Shown one piece after another: positions 36,210-45,548 of a stretch of DNA of 64,000 nt (positions are counted from its first letter, which is position 1; each line of letters starts with the position of its first letter). The position numbers and the translations under genes are program-made. The stretch covers positions 1,161,501-1,225,500 of the forward strand of contig NZ_CP016616.1 of the NCBI RefSeq assembly GCF_002741015.1, given 5' to 3'. Below the pieces are notes generated by a model that saw only the letters and a list, made by a program, of their open reading frames with translations, did no database searches and was not told the DNA's origin. The DNA comes from Microvirga ossetica. GTDB taxonomy: Bacteria > Pseudomonadota > Alphaproteobacteria > Rhizobiales > Beijerinckiaceae.

Positions 36210-38120
36210 TCAAATCTCGATCGAGCTTCCGATCTCAACCACCTGCGAGGCCGGGATGCAGAAATAATCCGCCGTCAGCTCGGCGTTCCGGTTGAGCATG
36301 GCGAAGATCACCTCGCGCCAGAAAGCCATGCCGGCAAGCGTGCGCGTCGCGACGACCGTCTGGCGGCCGACGTAATAGGTGATGGTGTCCGGGTCGAGAT
36401 CGGGCAGGTCGAGGCGGGCGGCCGCAAAGCGCAACGTCGCCGGCACATTGGGCTTTTCGGTAAAGCCCAGACGCAGGACGAGGCGCTGGACGCCCTCCCC
36501 GATCGGGATCAGGTGAAGGCGGGCCTCGTCCGCGACAGTAGGCTCGTCGGTAACCACCACGGAGACGAGGAACACGCTCTCGTGCAGCACCCGGTTGTGC
36601 TTCAGGTGATGCAGGAGGGTGCCGGGAATCCCGTTGGGCGATGCGGACATGACCACCGCCGTTCCCGGAATCCGGATCGGCGGCTTCTCCTCGAGCAGAT
36701 GGAGGAACTCCCGCGTCGACATGCGTAAGTGCGTGCGTGCGCGCTGGACGAGCTGCTGTCCCTTGCGCCAGGTCAGCATCATGAAGGCCACGGTCGATGC
36801 GATGAGAAGCGGGAACCAGCCGCCGTCGAGCAGCTTGGTCGTGTTCGCGGCGAAGAAGACGAGATCGACCAGCAGCAGGAAACCGTTCAGCAGATAGACC
36901 AGCACGGGCCGGTGGCCCCAGTGCAGGGCGACGAAGGTCGCCAGGATCGTGGTGATCACCATGTCGAGCGAGACCGCAAGGCCATAGGCGCCGGCAAGGT
37001 TGCTCGACGATCCGAAGCCGAGGACGGCCGCGAAGGTCAGCAGGGCGAGGGCCCAGTTCACGAACGGCACATAGACATGCCCACGCTCGTGGGTCGACGT
37101 GTGGATGACCCGCATCCGGGGCAGGAAGCCGAGCTGGATCGCCTGCTGCGTCAGGGAGAAGGCCCCGGTGATCACCGCCTGAGAGGCGATGACGGTGGCG
37201 AGCGTCGCCAGGACGACCAGCGGATAATGCGCCCAGTCCGGCGCCAGGTGGTAGAACGGGCTCTCCAGGGATTCGGGATGGGTCAGGAGCAGGGCTCCCT
37301 GGCCGAAATAATTCAGCATCAGGGCAGGCAGAACGACGAAGAACCAGGCCATCCGGATCGGGACGGGACCGAAATGGCCGAGATCCGCGTAGAGGGCCTC
37401 GCCGCCCGTCACGGTGAGAAACACGGCCGCGAGGACGGCAAGCGTCACCGCCACATCCGTATGGATCATGAAGGAGAGCGCATAAACCGGGTTGATCGCG
37501 GCCACCACTCCGGGCGCGGCGACGATGCTGCCGAGCCCGAGCAGGCCGAGAACCGAGAACCAGATCAGCATGAACGGTCCGAAGATCCGGCCGATCCGGC
37601 CAGTGCCCATGCGCTGCACGGAAAACAGCGCCACCAGAATGGCGATGGTGATCGGCAGCACGTAAGGCTCGAACTGCTCGGAACCGACGGCGAGGCCTTC
37701 GACGGCGCTCAGGACGGAAATGGCGGGCGTGATCGCGCCGTCCGCGTAGAGCAAGGCAGTGCCCACAAGGCCGAACACCGCCAGGTAGACGCGCCAGGAA
37801 CCGGGCTGAATGCGCCGTACGCCCAGAAGGGCGAGCAGCGCGATGATGCCGCCCTCGCCGCGATTGTCGGCGCGGAGGATGAACAGGCAGTACTTGACCG
37901 AAATGACGATGAAGAGTGCCCACAGGATGAGGGACAGAACCCCCATCACAGTCTCTCGCGACAGGACGCCGTGGCCTGCGGCCATGGCCGCCTCCCTCAG
38001 CGCGTAGAGCGGGCTGGTGCCGATATCGCCGAACACGACTCCCAGGGCGCCGAGGACGACCGCCCGCGAGGCGATTCCGGCTCTGCTGTCGTCGGCATGG
38101 GCGTCAGCGACTGTGGCCAT
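36210..38120 (-). CDS. kup: Low-affinity potassium uptake protein Kup
   Basis: A 636-residue K+/H+ symporter. The N-terminus reads GALGVVFGDIGTSPLYALREA, the hallmark of the family, followed by 12 membrane segments to about residue 450 and a cytoplasmic C-terminal domain (about 450-636). The length is usual. Kup lies between aroC and the small gene at 38242 inside a block of biosynthetic genes on the same strand, without obvious functional link to them. Confidence 0.95.
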   Translation of the reverse strand: MATVADAHADDSRAGIASRAVVLGALGVVFGDIGTSPLYALREAAMAAGHGVLSRETVMGVLSLILWALFIVISVKYCLFILRADNRGEGGIIALLALLGVRRIQPGSWRVYLAVFGLVGTALLYADGAITPAISVLSAVEGLAVGSEQFEPYVLPITIAILVALFSVQRMGTGRIGRIFGPFMLIWFSVLGLLGLGSIVAAPGVVAAINPVYALSFMIHTDVAVTLAVLAAVFLTVTGGEALYADLGHFGPVPIRMAWFFVVLPALMLNYFGQGALLLTHPESLESPFYHLAPDWAHYPLVVLATLATVIASQAVITGAFSLTQQAIQLGFLPRMRVIHTSTHERGHVYVPFVNWALALLTFAAVLGFGSSSNLAGAYGLAVSLDMVITTILATFVALHWGHRPVLVYLLNGFLLLVDLVFFAANTTKLLDGGWFPLLIASTVAFMMLTWRKGQQLVQRARTHLRMSTREFLHLLEEKPPIRIPGTAVVMSASPNGIPGTLLHHLKHNRVLHESVFLVSVVVTDEPTVADEARLHLIPIGEGVQRLVLRLGFTEKPNVPATLRFAAARLDLPDLDPDTITYYVGRQTVVATRTLAGMAFWREVIFAMLNRNAELTADYFCIPASQVVEIGSSIEI

Positions 38121-38241
38121 GACGGTCCAAATGCTCGGCGCGCATTCTCATGCGCTCGGGTATCGTGTGAGATGATACTGCCGAGTTACGCGACAAGGGG
38201 CAGGAGCTTCCTGCGGCGAGCTTATTTTCCCGCCGCGCAGG

Positions 38242-38661
38242 TCAGCCGTAGGGAAAGCAGTGGCTGCGGTCGAGATTGAGGCCGAAATGCTGGCCCAGCC
38301 TGGCGATGGCTCCCTCGTGCTCCGGATAGGGATCGCGGTTCGAGGACCCGACGATGATGATCCTGAAGCCGGGATCGTATTGCCCGCCCGGCGGCAGCAT
38401 CGCGGTGGCGAGCGTATTTCCCTCCACGTCGCGCAGGGTCATGAACAGGGGCATGACGCGCCGCACGTGGTCCTTCAGGCCGATGTTCTGTTCGACGAAG
38501 GAGCGCCCGGCCGATTGGTAGCTGTCCGTCGCGGCTTCCCAGGCATGCCGGAAATGCTTCTCGACGGCGTGGCTCATGGAATCGGATTCGAAAGCGGCCT
38601 CGCCTTCGGTCTCGATCCGGAACCAGCTCTTCCCTCCGGGTGCGTCGCAGATGTATTGCAT
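38242..38661 (-). CDS. Conserved-looking hypothetical protein (139 aa)
   Basis: Starts MQYICDAPGGKSWFRIETEGE; an in-frame TTG three codons upstream is less likely. The body (HAVEKHFRHAWEAATDSYQ ... PYPEHEGAIARLGQHFGLNL) is of mixed composition with helices and no membrane segment. No domain recognised. It lies 45 bp after the histidine phosphatase gene and may share its transcript. Confidence 0.65.
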   Translation of the reverse strand: MQYICDAPGGKSWFRIETEGEAAFESDSMSHAVEKHFRHAWEAATDSYQSAGRSFVEQNIGLKDHVRRVMPLFMTLRDVEGNTLATAMLPPGGQYDPGFRIIIVGSSNRDPYPEHEGAIARLGQHFGLNLDRSHCFPYG

Positions 38662-38706
38662 GTCTATCAACGCGCAAGTGCGGCGAAGGTTATCGCAACG
38701 ATACGA

Positions 38707-39300
38707 TTACACCCAGCGGTGACTGCGCCCCTCGATCACGAGCACTCGGCCCTGCCAGATATCCAGGCTCGCCGCCTGTCTTGAGGAAACGCCGCAGGCG
38801 ATGGAGAGGAACGCGCGGGCGACGCCGCCATGGGCCACCACCACCGTGTCGCGGGTGAGGTCGTCGAGGAACGGGCGGGTGCGTTCGACCAGCATGGCAT
38901 AGCTTTCGCCGCCGCCGGGCGGGGCGTAGTGCCACTTGTCCTGCTCGCGAAGCGCTGCGAGCTGCGGCTCCGCCTTGCGCACTTCCTTCCAGGTCATGCC
39001 CTCCCAGACGCCGAAGGTCAGCTCGACCAGGCGCTCGTCGAGCTTGTAGGATTCCGGGTGAAGGCCGAGGGTCTCGCGCAGGATCTCCATGGTCTCGCGG
39101 GTGCGGGTCATGGGGCTCGCGATATAGGCGAGATCCTCCACGTGGGGGGCGAGCGCCTGGAGGCGGCGCCCCGCCTCCTCGGCCTGGACGCGGCCGACAT
39201 CGTTGAGCGGAATGTCCTTCTGCCCCTGGAGCCTGCCTTCGAGGTTCCAGTCCGTCTCGCCGTGGCGAATGAAGTAGATCGTCGGTCGAGACGCGGTCAC
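38707..39300 (-). CDS. Histidine phosphatase (phosphoglycerate mutase-like)
   Basis: A 197-residue enzyme forming a phosphohistidine. The catalytic RHGETDWNLEGRLQGQKDIPL (His near residue 12) and the second His in VVVAHGGVARAF are present, with the Arg in SPMTRTRETMEIL. It starts with GTG 23 bp after fabI, so it is probably co-transcribed. The long open frame upstream is a shadow of fabI. Substrate unknown. Confidence 0.92.
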   Translation of the reverse strand: MTASRPTIYFIRHGETDWNLEGRLQGQKDIPLNDVGRVQAEEAGRRLQALAPHVEDLAYIASPMTRTRETMEILRETLGLHPESYKLDERLVELTFGVWEGMTWKEVRKAEPQLAALREQDKWHYAPPGGGESYAMLVERTRPFLDDLTRDTVVVAHGGVARAFLSIACGVSSRQAASLDIWQGRVLVIEGRSHRWV

Positions 39301-39323
39301 AGCTTCAAGTCCGGTTGTCGAGT

Positions 39324-40148
39324 TCAGTCTTTGTCGAGCGACAGATCCGGCGCTTCCGGGTTCTTCATGCCGACCACGTGGTAGCCCGCATCCACATGCA
39401 GGATCTCGCCGGTCATGCCGCGCGACATGTCGGAGACGAGGTAGGCCGCCGTCTCTCCGACCTCCTCGATGGTGACCGTGCGCCGCAGGGGCGAGTTGTA
39501 CTCGTTCCACTTCAGAATGTAGCGGAAATCGCCGATGCCGGAGGCGGCGAGCGTCTTGATGGGACCTGCCGAGATCGCGTTGACGCGGATGTTCTTGGGG
39601 CCCAGGTCGGCGGCGAGATAGCGCACCGAGGCCTCGAGCGCGGCCTTGGCGACGCCCATGACGTTGTAGTGCGGCATCCATTTCTCGGCGCCGTAATAGG
39701 TGAGCGTGAGCAGCGAGCCGCCGGCGTTCATCAGCTTCTCGGCGCGCTGGGCGATCGCCGTGAAGGAATAGCACGAGATCAGCAGAGACTTGGTGAAGTT
39801 GCCCTCGGATGTCTCCACATAGCGGCCGGTGAGCTCGTCCTTGTCCGAGAAGGCGATGCAATGGACCACGAAGTCGATGGAGCCCCAGAGGCGGCGCACC
39901 TCCTCGAAAACGGCATCGATGGTGGCGCCGTCCGTCACGTCGCAATGGCCGACGACCGCAGCGTCGAGCTCCTTCGCCAGGGGCTCCACGCGTTTTTTAA
40001 GCGCATCGCCCTGATAGGTGAAGGCGAGTTCCGCCCCGTGCTGGCGCGCCGCTTGGGCGATGCCCCAGGCAATGGAACGATTATTCGCCACGCCCATGAT
40101 CAAGCCGCGCTTGCCGGCCAGAATGCCGGGGGCCTTTGTCTCCGCCAT
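39324..40148 (-). CDS. fabI: Enoyl-[acyl-carrier-protein] reductase (NADH)
   Basis: A 274-residue SDR enzyme catalysing the last reduction of fatty-acid elongation. The NAD-binding GVANNRSIAWGIA (about 19-31), the catalytic YNVMGVAK (Tyr-x6-Lys, about 160-167) and YYGAEKWMPHYN loop identify FabI, the triclosan target. Gene order pdxH, dnaJ, fabI, phosphatase, aroC, ribB resembles what I recall from other Hyphomicrobiales. Confidence 0.96.
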   Translation of the reverse strand: MAETKAPGILAGKRGLIMGVANNRSIAWGIAQAARQHGAELAFTYQGDALKKRVEPLAKELDAAVVGHCDVTDGATIDAVFEEVRRLWGSIDFVVHCIAFSDKDELTGRYVETSEGNFTKSLLISCYSFTAIAQRAEKLMNAGGSLLTLTYYGAEKWMPHYNVMGVAKAALEASVRYLAADLGPKNIRVNAISAGPIKTLAASGIGDFRYILKWNEYNSPLRRTVTIEEVGETAAYLVSDMSRGMTGEILHVDAGYHVVGMKNPEAPDLSLDKD

Positions 40149-40283
40149 GGTTCACCTAGATCGTCGCTGGACAGGTCAATAAGGAACGGCCTCTTTAACC
40201 GACCCGGCGACCACGGGGAAGCCCTGTTCGGAAGGCTGGTTCACAATGTCTTCGGCGACGCCTCCACCGAGCAAAGCGCCTTT

Positions 40284-40390
40284 CCCCTCCCCCTTGTGGG
40301 GAGGGTCAGGGTGGGGGTGTGAGCGATAGCCTATCAAGGTCCGGCGCCGACACCCCCACCTCCAACTCCTCCCCACAAGGGGGAGGAGGG
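40284..40390. repeat. G/C-tract palindromic repeat, copy A
   Basis: The left arm CCCTCCCCCTTGTGGGGAGGG, followed by GTGGGGGTGT, is mirrored by ACACCCCCACC and CCTCCCCACAAGGGGGAGG. Each arm is itself a hairpin, so the whole forms a cruciform. Same family as 50095, 57425 and 58878. It lies between fabI and dnaJ, both leftward. Confidence 0.75.
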
Positions 40391-40436
40391 CTTTCCCGGG
40401 CCAGCATCCAAGCGCGAACTTTCCAAAGCCCGCACC

Positions 40437-41393
40437 CTACTTCGCTTTCGCGGAAGTGCGCCTGCGGGCGTAGTCCATCAGGTCCTCGTCGATGACCTCC
40501 GGCAGCCTGATCTCGGTGGTGACCAGGAGGTCGCCATGGCCGGTCTTGGTGGGCAGGCCCTTGCCGCGCAGGCGGAAGGTGCGGCCGGAATTGGTCAGCG
40601 GCGGGATCTTCATCTCGACCGAGCCCGTCAGGGTCGGCACGCGCACGGAGCCGCCGAGGACGGCCTCCTCGATCTCGACGGGCAGCCGCAGACGCAGGTC
40701 CGAGCCCTCGGTGGTGAAGCGCTCATGGGGCGCAAACGCGATGGTCAGGAGCGCATCGCCGGGATCGATGCCGGGGGCGCCCTGGCCTAAGCCGCGCAGG
40801 CGGATCACCTGGCCGTCGCTCACGCCCTTGGGAATGACCACGTCCACGTCGCGGCCGGTCGAGAGCCGCAGGCGCTTCTTGGCCTCCTGCGCCACGTCCT
40901 CCAGGGTCACGGTCAGGGTGGCGGCGACGTCTTCGCCCTTCATCTTCTGGCCGCGACTGCGGCTCTGGCGCGTGCCCTCGCCGCCGGCCGAGCGGAAGGC
41001 CTCGCCGAAGAGCTGGGAGAACACGTCGTCGCCGAGATCGGCGCCGAAGCCGCCGCTCTTCGCCCGCCGGGAGCCCCCGCCGAAGCCGGAAAAGCCGCTG
41101 AACCCGGAATAGTCCTCGGACCGGGCGCCGCCGCGTCCGCCGCCGAAGCCCTCGAAGCCCTGGAAGCGCGGCTTGCCCTCGGCATCGATCTCGCCGCGGT
41201 CGAACTGCGCGCGCTTGGTTGCGTCGCCGAGAATCTCGTAGGCCGAGTTCGCCTCCGCGAACTTGTCCTTGGCCTTGGGGTCGTTCGTGTTGCTGTCCGG
41301 ATGATAGGTCTTGGCAAGCTTGCGGAACGCCTTCTTGATCTCCGCTTCGCTCGCGGAGCGGGATACGCCTAGAACGTCGTAGGGGTTGCGCAT
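40437..41393 (-). CDS. DnaJ-class co-chaperone (CbpA-like)
   Basis: A 318-residue protein. It has an N-terminal J domain (1-70) with HPD in TYHPDSNTN, a Gly/Phe-rich linker (about 75-125) and the C-terminal substrate domains (about 135-310), with no zinc-finger cysteines, so it is a class B DnaJ that stimulates the Hsp70 DnaK. It comes first in the leftward fabI-phosphatase block. Confidence 0.93.
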   Translation of the reverse strand: MRNPYDVLGVSRSASEAEIKKAFRKLAKTYHPDSNTNDPKAKDKFAEANSAYEILGDATKRAQFDRGEIDAEGKPRFQGFEGFGGGRGGARSEDYSGFSGFSGFGGGSRRAKSGGFGADLGDDVFSQLFGEAFRSAGGEGTRQSRSRGQKMKGEDVAATLTVTLEDVAQEAKKRLRLSTGRDVDVVIPKGVSDGQVIRLRGLGQGAPGIDPGDALLTIAFAPHERFTTEGSDLRLRLPVEIEEAVLGGSVRVPTLTGSVEMKIPPLTNSGRTFRLRGKGLPTKTGHGDLLVTTEIRLPEVIDEDLMDYARRRTSAKAK

Positions 41394-41424
41394 TGTGGAA
41401 TCCTGGAGCCGTCAGATTGGGAGC

Positions 41425-41540
41425 TTTAGCATCGGACCCAAAAGTGGATTTGCACTTTTGGGATCCTTCCGATGCTCATCTTCTGAGCTGGCGCATCGTT
41501 CGGATCGGAAAACCGGATCCACTTTTCCGCACGATGCGCT
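41425..41540. repeat. GCATCGG/AAAAGTGGA palindromic repeat, copy 1
   Basis: Two linked hairpins: AGCATCGGACCCAAAAGTG with CACTTTTGGGATCCTTCCGATGCT, then GCATCGTTCGGATCGG with CCACTTTTCCGCACGATGCG. A matching element in inverted order is at 53131-53245. It lies between the divergent ends of dnaJ and the surface-antigen-like gene. Confidence 0.7.
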
Positions 41541-41608
41541 GAAGCTCAACGGGTTTGACGGTCATATGGGCAAAGTGTTGCCCGTTTGCAACGCCCTTTT
41601 CGCGAGAC

Positions 41609-42034
41609 CTAGGCTTTGGCAGCGCCCTTCGTCGGCTTGATCTCCTTGATCGCCCACTCGCCTCCGGAGGGGCGGCAGGCCATGCCCCGCAGGGCGGATG
41701 CGGAGGGACTGCTGAGATGGGCGGAGAAGTCCCGGCAGATCTCGTCGTCCTTGACGAAGGGCGCGCCGGTCGGCGTAAAAGTGCCCTTCCGGGTGCTGGC
41801 GGGGTTGTCCCACGACACCTGGGTGCCGGGTCCCTGGGGATCGAGAGCCACCGCGAGGGCAGCCTTGGCCCTCCTCCAATCCTCTTCGTCGAGGTCTGCG
41901 GAAAGGTGGGTGACGGCCCTGGTGGCGATGGCGCCGGTCGACTTCGGCTCGTCCTCGTCGAGGCCCGAGAGGCCGAAGGAATAGCTGCATGCGCTCGCAG
42001 ACAACGCAATCAAGCCGACCGCCACCAGCTTCAT
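41609..42034 (-). CDS. RT0821/Lpp0805-like putative surface protein
   Basis: A 141-residue envelope protein. The N-terminus MKLVAVGLIALSASACSYSFG is a probable lipoprotein signal with Cys16. The body (EDWRRAKAALAVALDPQGPG ... CRDFSAHLSSPSASALRGMACR) resembles the outer-membrane surface antigen family of alphaproteobacteria, with two conserved Cys. Divergent from pdxH. Function unknown. Confidence 0.75.
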   Translation of the reverse strand: MKLVAVGLIALSASACSYSFGLSGLDEDEPKSTGAIATRAVTHLSADLDEEDWRRAKAALAVALDPQGPGTQVSWDNPASTRKGTFTPTGAPFVKDDEICRDFSAHLSSPSASALRGMACRPSGGEWAIKEIKPTKGAAKA

Positions 42035-42131
42035 GGCTTCGCTCAGGACGGCATCTGATCTATAACGGCGCGCATTGATCCACGTCACGCGTCGGGTCCC
42101 CAAAACCTAATGTCACAGGACGAGATAAGCA

Positions 42132-42740
42132 GTGAACCCGTTAACAACCGGTGACTTTACCGAGTCGGAAGAGCCCTTCACCCTGTTCAAGGCCTGGATG
42201 GCCGAGGCCGAGGCCTCAGAGCCCAACGACCCCAACGCCATGGCGCTCGCCACCGTGGACGAGACCGGGCTGCCGAACGTGCGCATGGTGCTGCTGAAGG
42301 GCGCGGACGAGAACGGCTTCGTGTTCTACACCAACACGGAATCCAACAAGGGCCGGGAATTGCTGGGGCAGAGGAAGGCCGCGATCGTGCTCCATTGGAA
42401 GAGCCTGCGCCGCCAGGTGCGCGCCCGCGGGCCGATCACCCTGGTGAGCGAGGCCGAGGCCGACGCCTATTTCCAGAGCCGCCCCCGCGACAGCCGCATC
42501 GGCGCCTGGGCGAGCCAGCAATCGCGCCCGCTCGAGAGCCGCTTCGCCCTGGAGAAGGCGGTAGCGCTCAACACGGCGAAATACGCCATCGGCGAGGTGC
42601 CGCGCCCACCCTACTGGACGGGCTTCCGCATCGCGCCGGTCTCCATCGAGTTCTGGCAGGACAAGCCGTTCCGCCTCCACGATCGCGCGGTCTTCAGCCG
42701 CGAGGGCGAGGGCTGGCGCAAGGTGCGGCTTTATCCCTGA
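42132..42740 (+). CDS. pdxH: Pyridoxamine 5'-phosphate oxidase
   Basis: A 202-residue FMN enzyme completing vitamin B6 cofactor synthesis (PNP/PMP to PLP). Motifs include [24 protein letters not shown] (region about 33-56), [13 protein letters not shown], the substrate-binding [11 protein letters not shown], and the C-terminal [12 protein letters not shown]. The gene starts with GTG or the ATG-equivalent at 42132 and has usual length. An SDR gene follows on the same strand. Confidence 0.96.
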   Translation: MNPLTTGDFTESEEPFTLFKAWMAEAEASEPNDPNAMALATVDETGLPNVRMVLLKGADENGFVFYTNTESNKGRELLGQRKAAIVLHWKSLRRQVRARGPITLVSEAEADAYFQSRPRDSRIGAWASQQSRPLESRFALEKAVALNTAKYAIGEVPRPPYWTGFRIAPVSIEFWQDKPFRLHDRAVFSREGEGWRKVRLYP

Positions 42741-42811
42741 GATGCAGCGTTACGCCATAGACCCTGCGACGCAACCGGTCTAAGGGTCTGGCCCCTCACA
42801 CGAGAAACCCG

Positions 42812-43567
42812 ATGTCCTCCTCCCCCAGCAATTCCCGCCGCATCATGCTGCTCACCGGCGCCAGCCGGGGGATCGGGCATGCCACGGTCAAACGCTTCTC
42901 CGCGGCCGGGTGGCGGGTCATCACCTGCTCCCGTCACGGTTTTCCGGAGAACTGCCCGTGGGAGATGGGGCCGGAGGACCATCTCCAGGTCGACCTCTCG
43001 AATGCCGAGGACACCCTGCGCGCCATCGCCGAGGTGAAGGAGCGGCTCGCCGTCGAGGGCGGCTGCCTGCATGCGCTCGTCAACAATGCGGGCATCTCGC
43101 CGAAGGGTCCGGGGGGCTCGCGGCTCGGGGCGGTCGACACCCGCTACGAGGATTGGCTGCAGGTCTTCCAGGTCAATTTCTTCGCCTCGATCATGCTGGC
43201 CCGCGGCCTCCAGGACGAGTTGACGAAGGCCAAGGGCTCGGTGGTCAACGTGACCTCCATCGCGGGCTCCCGCGTCCACCCCTTCGCAGGCGCGGCCTAT
43301 GCCACCTCGAAGGCGGCGCTCGCCGCGCTGACCCGCGAGATGGCTGCCGATTTCGGGCCGCTCGGGGTGCGCGTGAATGCCATCTCCCCCGGCGAGATCG
43401 ACACCGCGATCCTGTCGCCGGGAACCGAGAAGATCGTCGAGCAGCTGCCGCTGCGGCGGCTCGGCACGCCCGACGAGGTCGCCAAGGCGATCTATTTCCT
43501 CTGCACCGACGCGAGTTCCTACGTCACCGGCGCGGAACTCCACATTAATGGCGGCCAGCACGTCTGA
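42812..43567 (+). CDS. SDR-family oxidoreductase
   Basis: A 251-residue short-chain dehydrogenase. The cofactor motif TGASRGIGHA (about 14-23), NNAG (about 91-94), the catalytic Ser in VTSIAGS and the YATSKAAL Tyr/Lys pair (about 167-174) are complete. It follows pdxH by 72 bp. The substrate cannot be predicted. Confidence 0.92.
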   Translation: MSSSPSNSRRIMLLTGASRGIGHATVKRFSAAGWRVITCSRHGFPENCPWEMGPEDHLQVDLSNAEDTLRAIAEVKERLAVEGGCLHALVNNAGISPKGPGGSRLGAVDTRYEDWLQVFQVNFFASIMLARGLQDELTKAKGSVVNVTSIAGSRVHPFAGAAYATSKAALAALTREMAADFGPLGVRVNAISPGEIDTAILSPGTEKIVEQLPLRRLGTPDEVAKAIYFLCTDASSYVTGAELHINGGQHV

Positions 43568-43590
43568 CACATCCTGCGCAAAGGTGACCC

Positions 43591-44028
43591 ATGCTCCCGC
43601 GCCTTGCCCCGAGCCGGGCACGATGCTTTCCGCCTCTCCTCGCGGCGGCGCTGATCCTCTGCGCCGCATCGGCTCTCGGTCAGGAGGAACCAGAGAAGAA
43701 CCCCTTCGCCGATCCGGACATGAAGCCGACCTACACGCCGCAATGCCATGAGGTTCGCGCGTTGACCCAGGACCGGGAGACGGGCGCGACCCGCATCGAC
43801 TTCAGCGTCACCGGACCCCTCGCCCTCGTCCATTTCGACGGCACCCTCGCCTATCTCGGCCTGTGCGGCACGCCGCCCGACCCGAAGGTGCTCTGCGTCA
43901 CCTACCAGACCAACGACCTGAAGGTGGGCGACGTGGTGACGGTCACCGGCGGCTACAGCCGCCCGAACCCCGACTTCATCGTCCTCGATCCGTGTCTGGC
44001 GCAGCGGCCGGACGAGCCGGCGCAATAG
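43591..44028 (+). CDS. Secreted hypothetical protein (145 aa)
   Basis: A long signal peptide (to about residue 30, ending ASALG-QEE) precedes a small domain with four cysteines (PQCHEV, LGLCGTPP, KVLCVTY, DPCLAQ), suggesting two disulphides in the periplasm, and an OB-like strand pattern (KVGDVVTVTGGY). No family recognised. It begins 23 bp after the SDR gene. The next 340 bp (44029-44372) hold no clear gene; a weak 76-codon frame at 44122-44352 has poor coding character. Confidence 0.65.
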   Translation: MLPRLAPSRARCFPPLLAAALILCAASALGQEEPEKNPFADPDMKPTYTPQCHEVRALTQDRETGATRIDFSVTGPLALVHFDGTLAYLGLCGTPPDPKVLCVTYQTNDLKVGDVVTVTGGYSRPNPDFIVLDPCLAQRPDEPAQ

Positions 44029-44372
44029 GAAGCCTCACGCCGCCTGCGCGGGCCGAGCCATTACCGCATTACGACGGCAGGTTGCGCCTCTCTCCGCTCT
44101 CCCAGACAGGGAGGGGGATAAGTGAATCGTCCGGCACGTTCGAGAGAGGAAATCAACCTCAAAGCCTTACCACGTAATGATTTGAACGTAGTGAATCGTC
44201 TAAAGGAAATCGGGCTTTTGTGCCCTCCTTCAGCCCTTTCGGGCTTCATCGGGAAAGACTGTTTTCGGGCTCAGCAAGCCGCTATGGTAGAGCTTCATTG
44301 TGGGGCGATAGAGTGGGCGAGAAAGATCACGCGAAGAGAAATGCGTCGGTGAAGCAGTGAGAGAATCCGTTC

Positions 44373-45029
44373 TTGGACCTCGCCCCGAACGAAAGACTTT
44401 CGATAGTGCGCTTGCGGCTTGAGCGAACAAAGGAACTGATCACGGAAGTCATCAATCTCCACGCCCAGAGACTCGCTCTTCTTCCGTCGTTTGACCAATA
44501 TTTTGAGGCTCCCCCTTCGGCTCCAATCTTTACTTTCATGATGACCATAACACAGTTCGAAATTTCCCACGTTTGCCGTCTCTGGGATAAACCCGAATTA
44601 TCGGGCTTTGGGTTGCCGTCCATTGCGGCACTTCTTGAAAGCCCTGAGGTTTTCGAAGTAATCGCTAAAATCGCGGAGGGCAAGACGCCCGAGTCTCCTG
44701 AGAATCCAGCGAAGATCGAACGGCTTCGAACTGCCATTGAAGCCATAAATGAAGCAGAAAATTCAGAGGAGATACAGCGTGTTCGGAACCACCGAAATAA
44801 ATTCATTGCCCACCCTGTAGTTAAAACGCGCGAAGAGCGCAGGAGATCATATGAAATTGCTCGTACTGACGATACGGAATTTCTGATCAACACGGCCATC
44901 CGCGCCGCTTCAACTTTAGCTTGGGCTGAGTCGGGTGAGGAACTTGATTATTCTCTTGTTCAGCATCAAGCTCGGGCCGAAGCAAATGACTTCTTCGGTA
45001 AAGTTGTTTGGCCCAAGCCTGATCATTGA
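44373..45029 (+). CDS. AbiU2-like HEPN-domain protein
   Basis: A 218-residue all-helical protein. The HEPN RNase motif R-x5-H appears in EIQRVRNHRNKFIAHPVV (about residues 144-161), the form seen in AbiU2-type HEPN proteins. It begins with TTG after GAGAGA; the frame is closed five codons upstream. Base composition is clearly more AT-rich than its neighbours, indicating transfer. HEPN proteins often act as toxins or antiphage RNases, usually with a nucleotidyltransferase antitoxin; none is adjacent. Family call is by motif and overall look. Confidence 0.6.
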   Translation: MDLAPNERLSIVRLRLERTKELITEVINLHAQRLALLPSFDQYFEAPPSAPIFTFMMTITQFEISHVCRLWDKPELSGFGLPSIAALLESPEVFEVIAKIAEGKTPESPENPAKIERLRTAIEAINEAENSEEIQRVRNHRNKFIAHPVVKTREERRRSYEIARTDDTEFLINTAIRAASTLAWAESGEELDYSLVQHQARAEANDFFGKVVWPKPDH

Positions 45030-45053
45030 TAACTTTCAGAGCTATCCTTACCC

Positions 45054-45138
45054 TATGACCTACTCCCGCGACACCGCCGCCACCTCCGAGCTCACCGGGG
45101 TTGATGCGGCTTGCATGCTAAGATCTCCAAGCGTTTGA
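45054..45138 (+). pseudogene. N-terminal relic of the MTYSRDT small-gene family
   Basis: MTYSRDTAATSELTG matches the start of the relic at 46575 (MTYSRDTTAISEFTD) and the misframed N-terminus at 10340-10400; the rest of the gene is missing. Confidence 0.45.
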
Positions 45139-45400
45139 TCTCAAATGGATCAACGAAGAGGTCAGGCGCTCGCTGGCTCAAAGCCACAGCGACCTTGCCG
45201 GCAAGATGAGCATTCCGAGCTTCTTCATCCGGGAACGCGTCAAAAATCGCAAAAGTGTTGTGATCAAACCGCACAGCATACCAAGTTGTCGTGCCTGGCT
45301 CCTCCTCAACGAGCGGCAAGGCCGAACGGAGAAACTCCGCAGCTTCTTCCTCTTTTCCTGATTGGGCTTCTAAGGGCACATACAAAGCGAGCTTGGTCAT
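45092..45400 (-). CDS. Antibiotic biosynthesis monooxygenase-like (ABM) protein
   Basis: A 102-residue dimeric alpha-beta barrel protein. Starts MTKLALYVPLEAQSGKEEEA; the ALPLVEEEPGTTTWYAVRFD then FAIFDAFPDEEARNAHLAG order is the usual ABM pattern of strand, helix, strand. The frame is open upstream to 45457. Members are small quinol- or haem-handling monooxygenases or simple stress proteins; no partner indicates which. Its 3' end overlaps the small relic on the other strand. Confidence 0.8.
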   Translation of the reverse strand: MTKLALYVPLEAQSGKEEEAAEFLRSALPLVEEEPGTTTWYAVRFDHNTFAIFDAFPDEEARNAHLAGKVAVALSQRAPDLFVDPFEIKRLEILACKPHQPR

Positions 45401-45548
45401 GCCGGGATCACTTTCGTTGCAAGGTAGGAACCGCTGGACTGGATATGGAGCAATCACCAGCGATACCTAGACTGACCAAGCCTCTGCCGCCGCAACACCC
45501 GACGCTTCCCAGGTGTTTTTCTTTCGCAGTCGGCAGTTCCCGAGGGAA

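Noticed and set aside
44122..44352. 76-codon plus-strand frame before the HEPN gene
   Set aside because: Possible antitoxin position, but it has a GTG start without a ribosome site and no protein character; kept only as a note.
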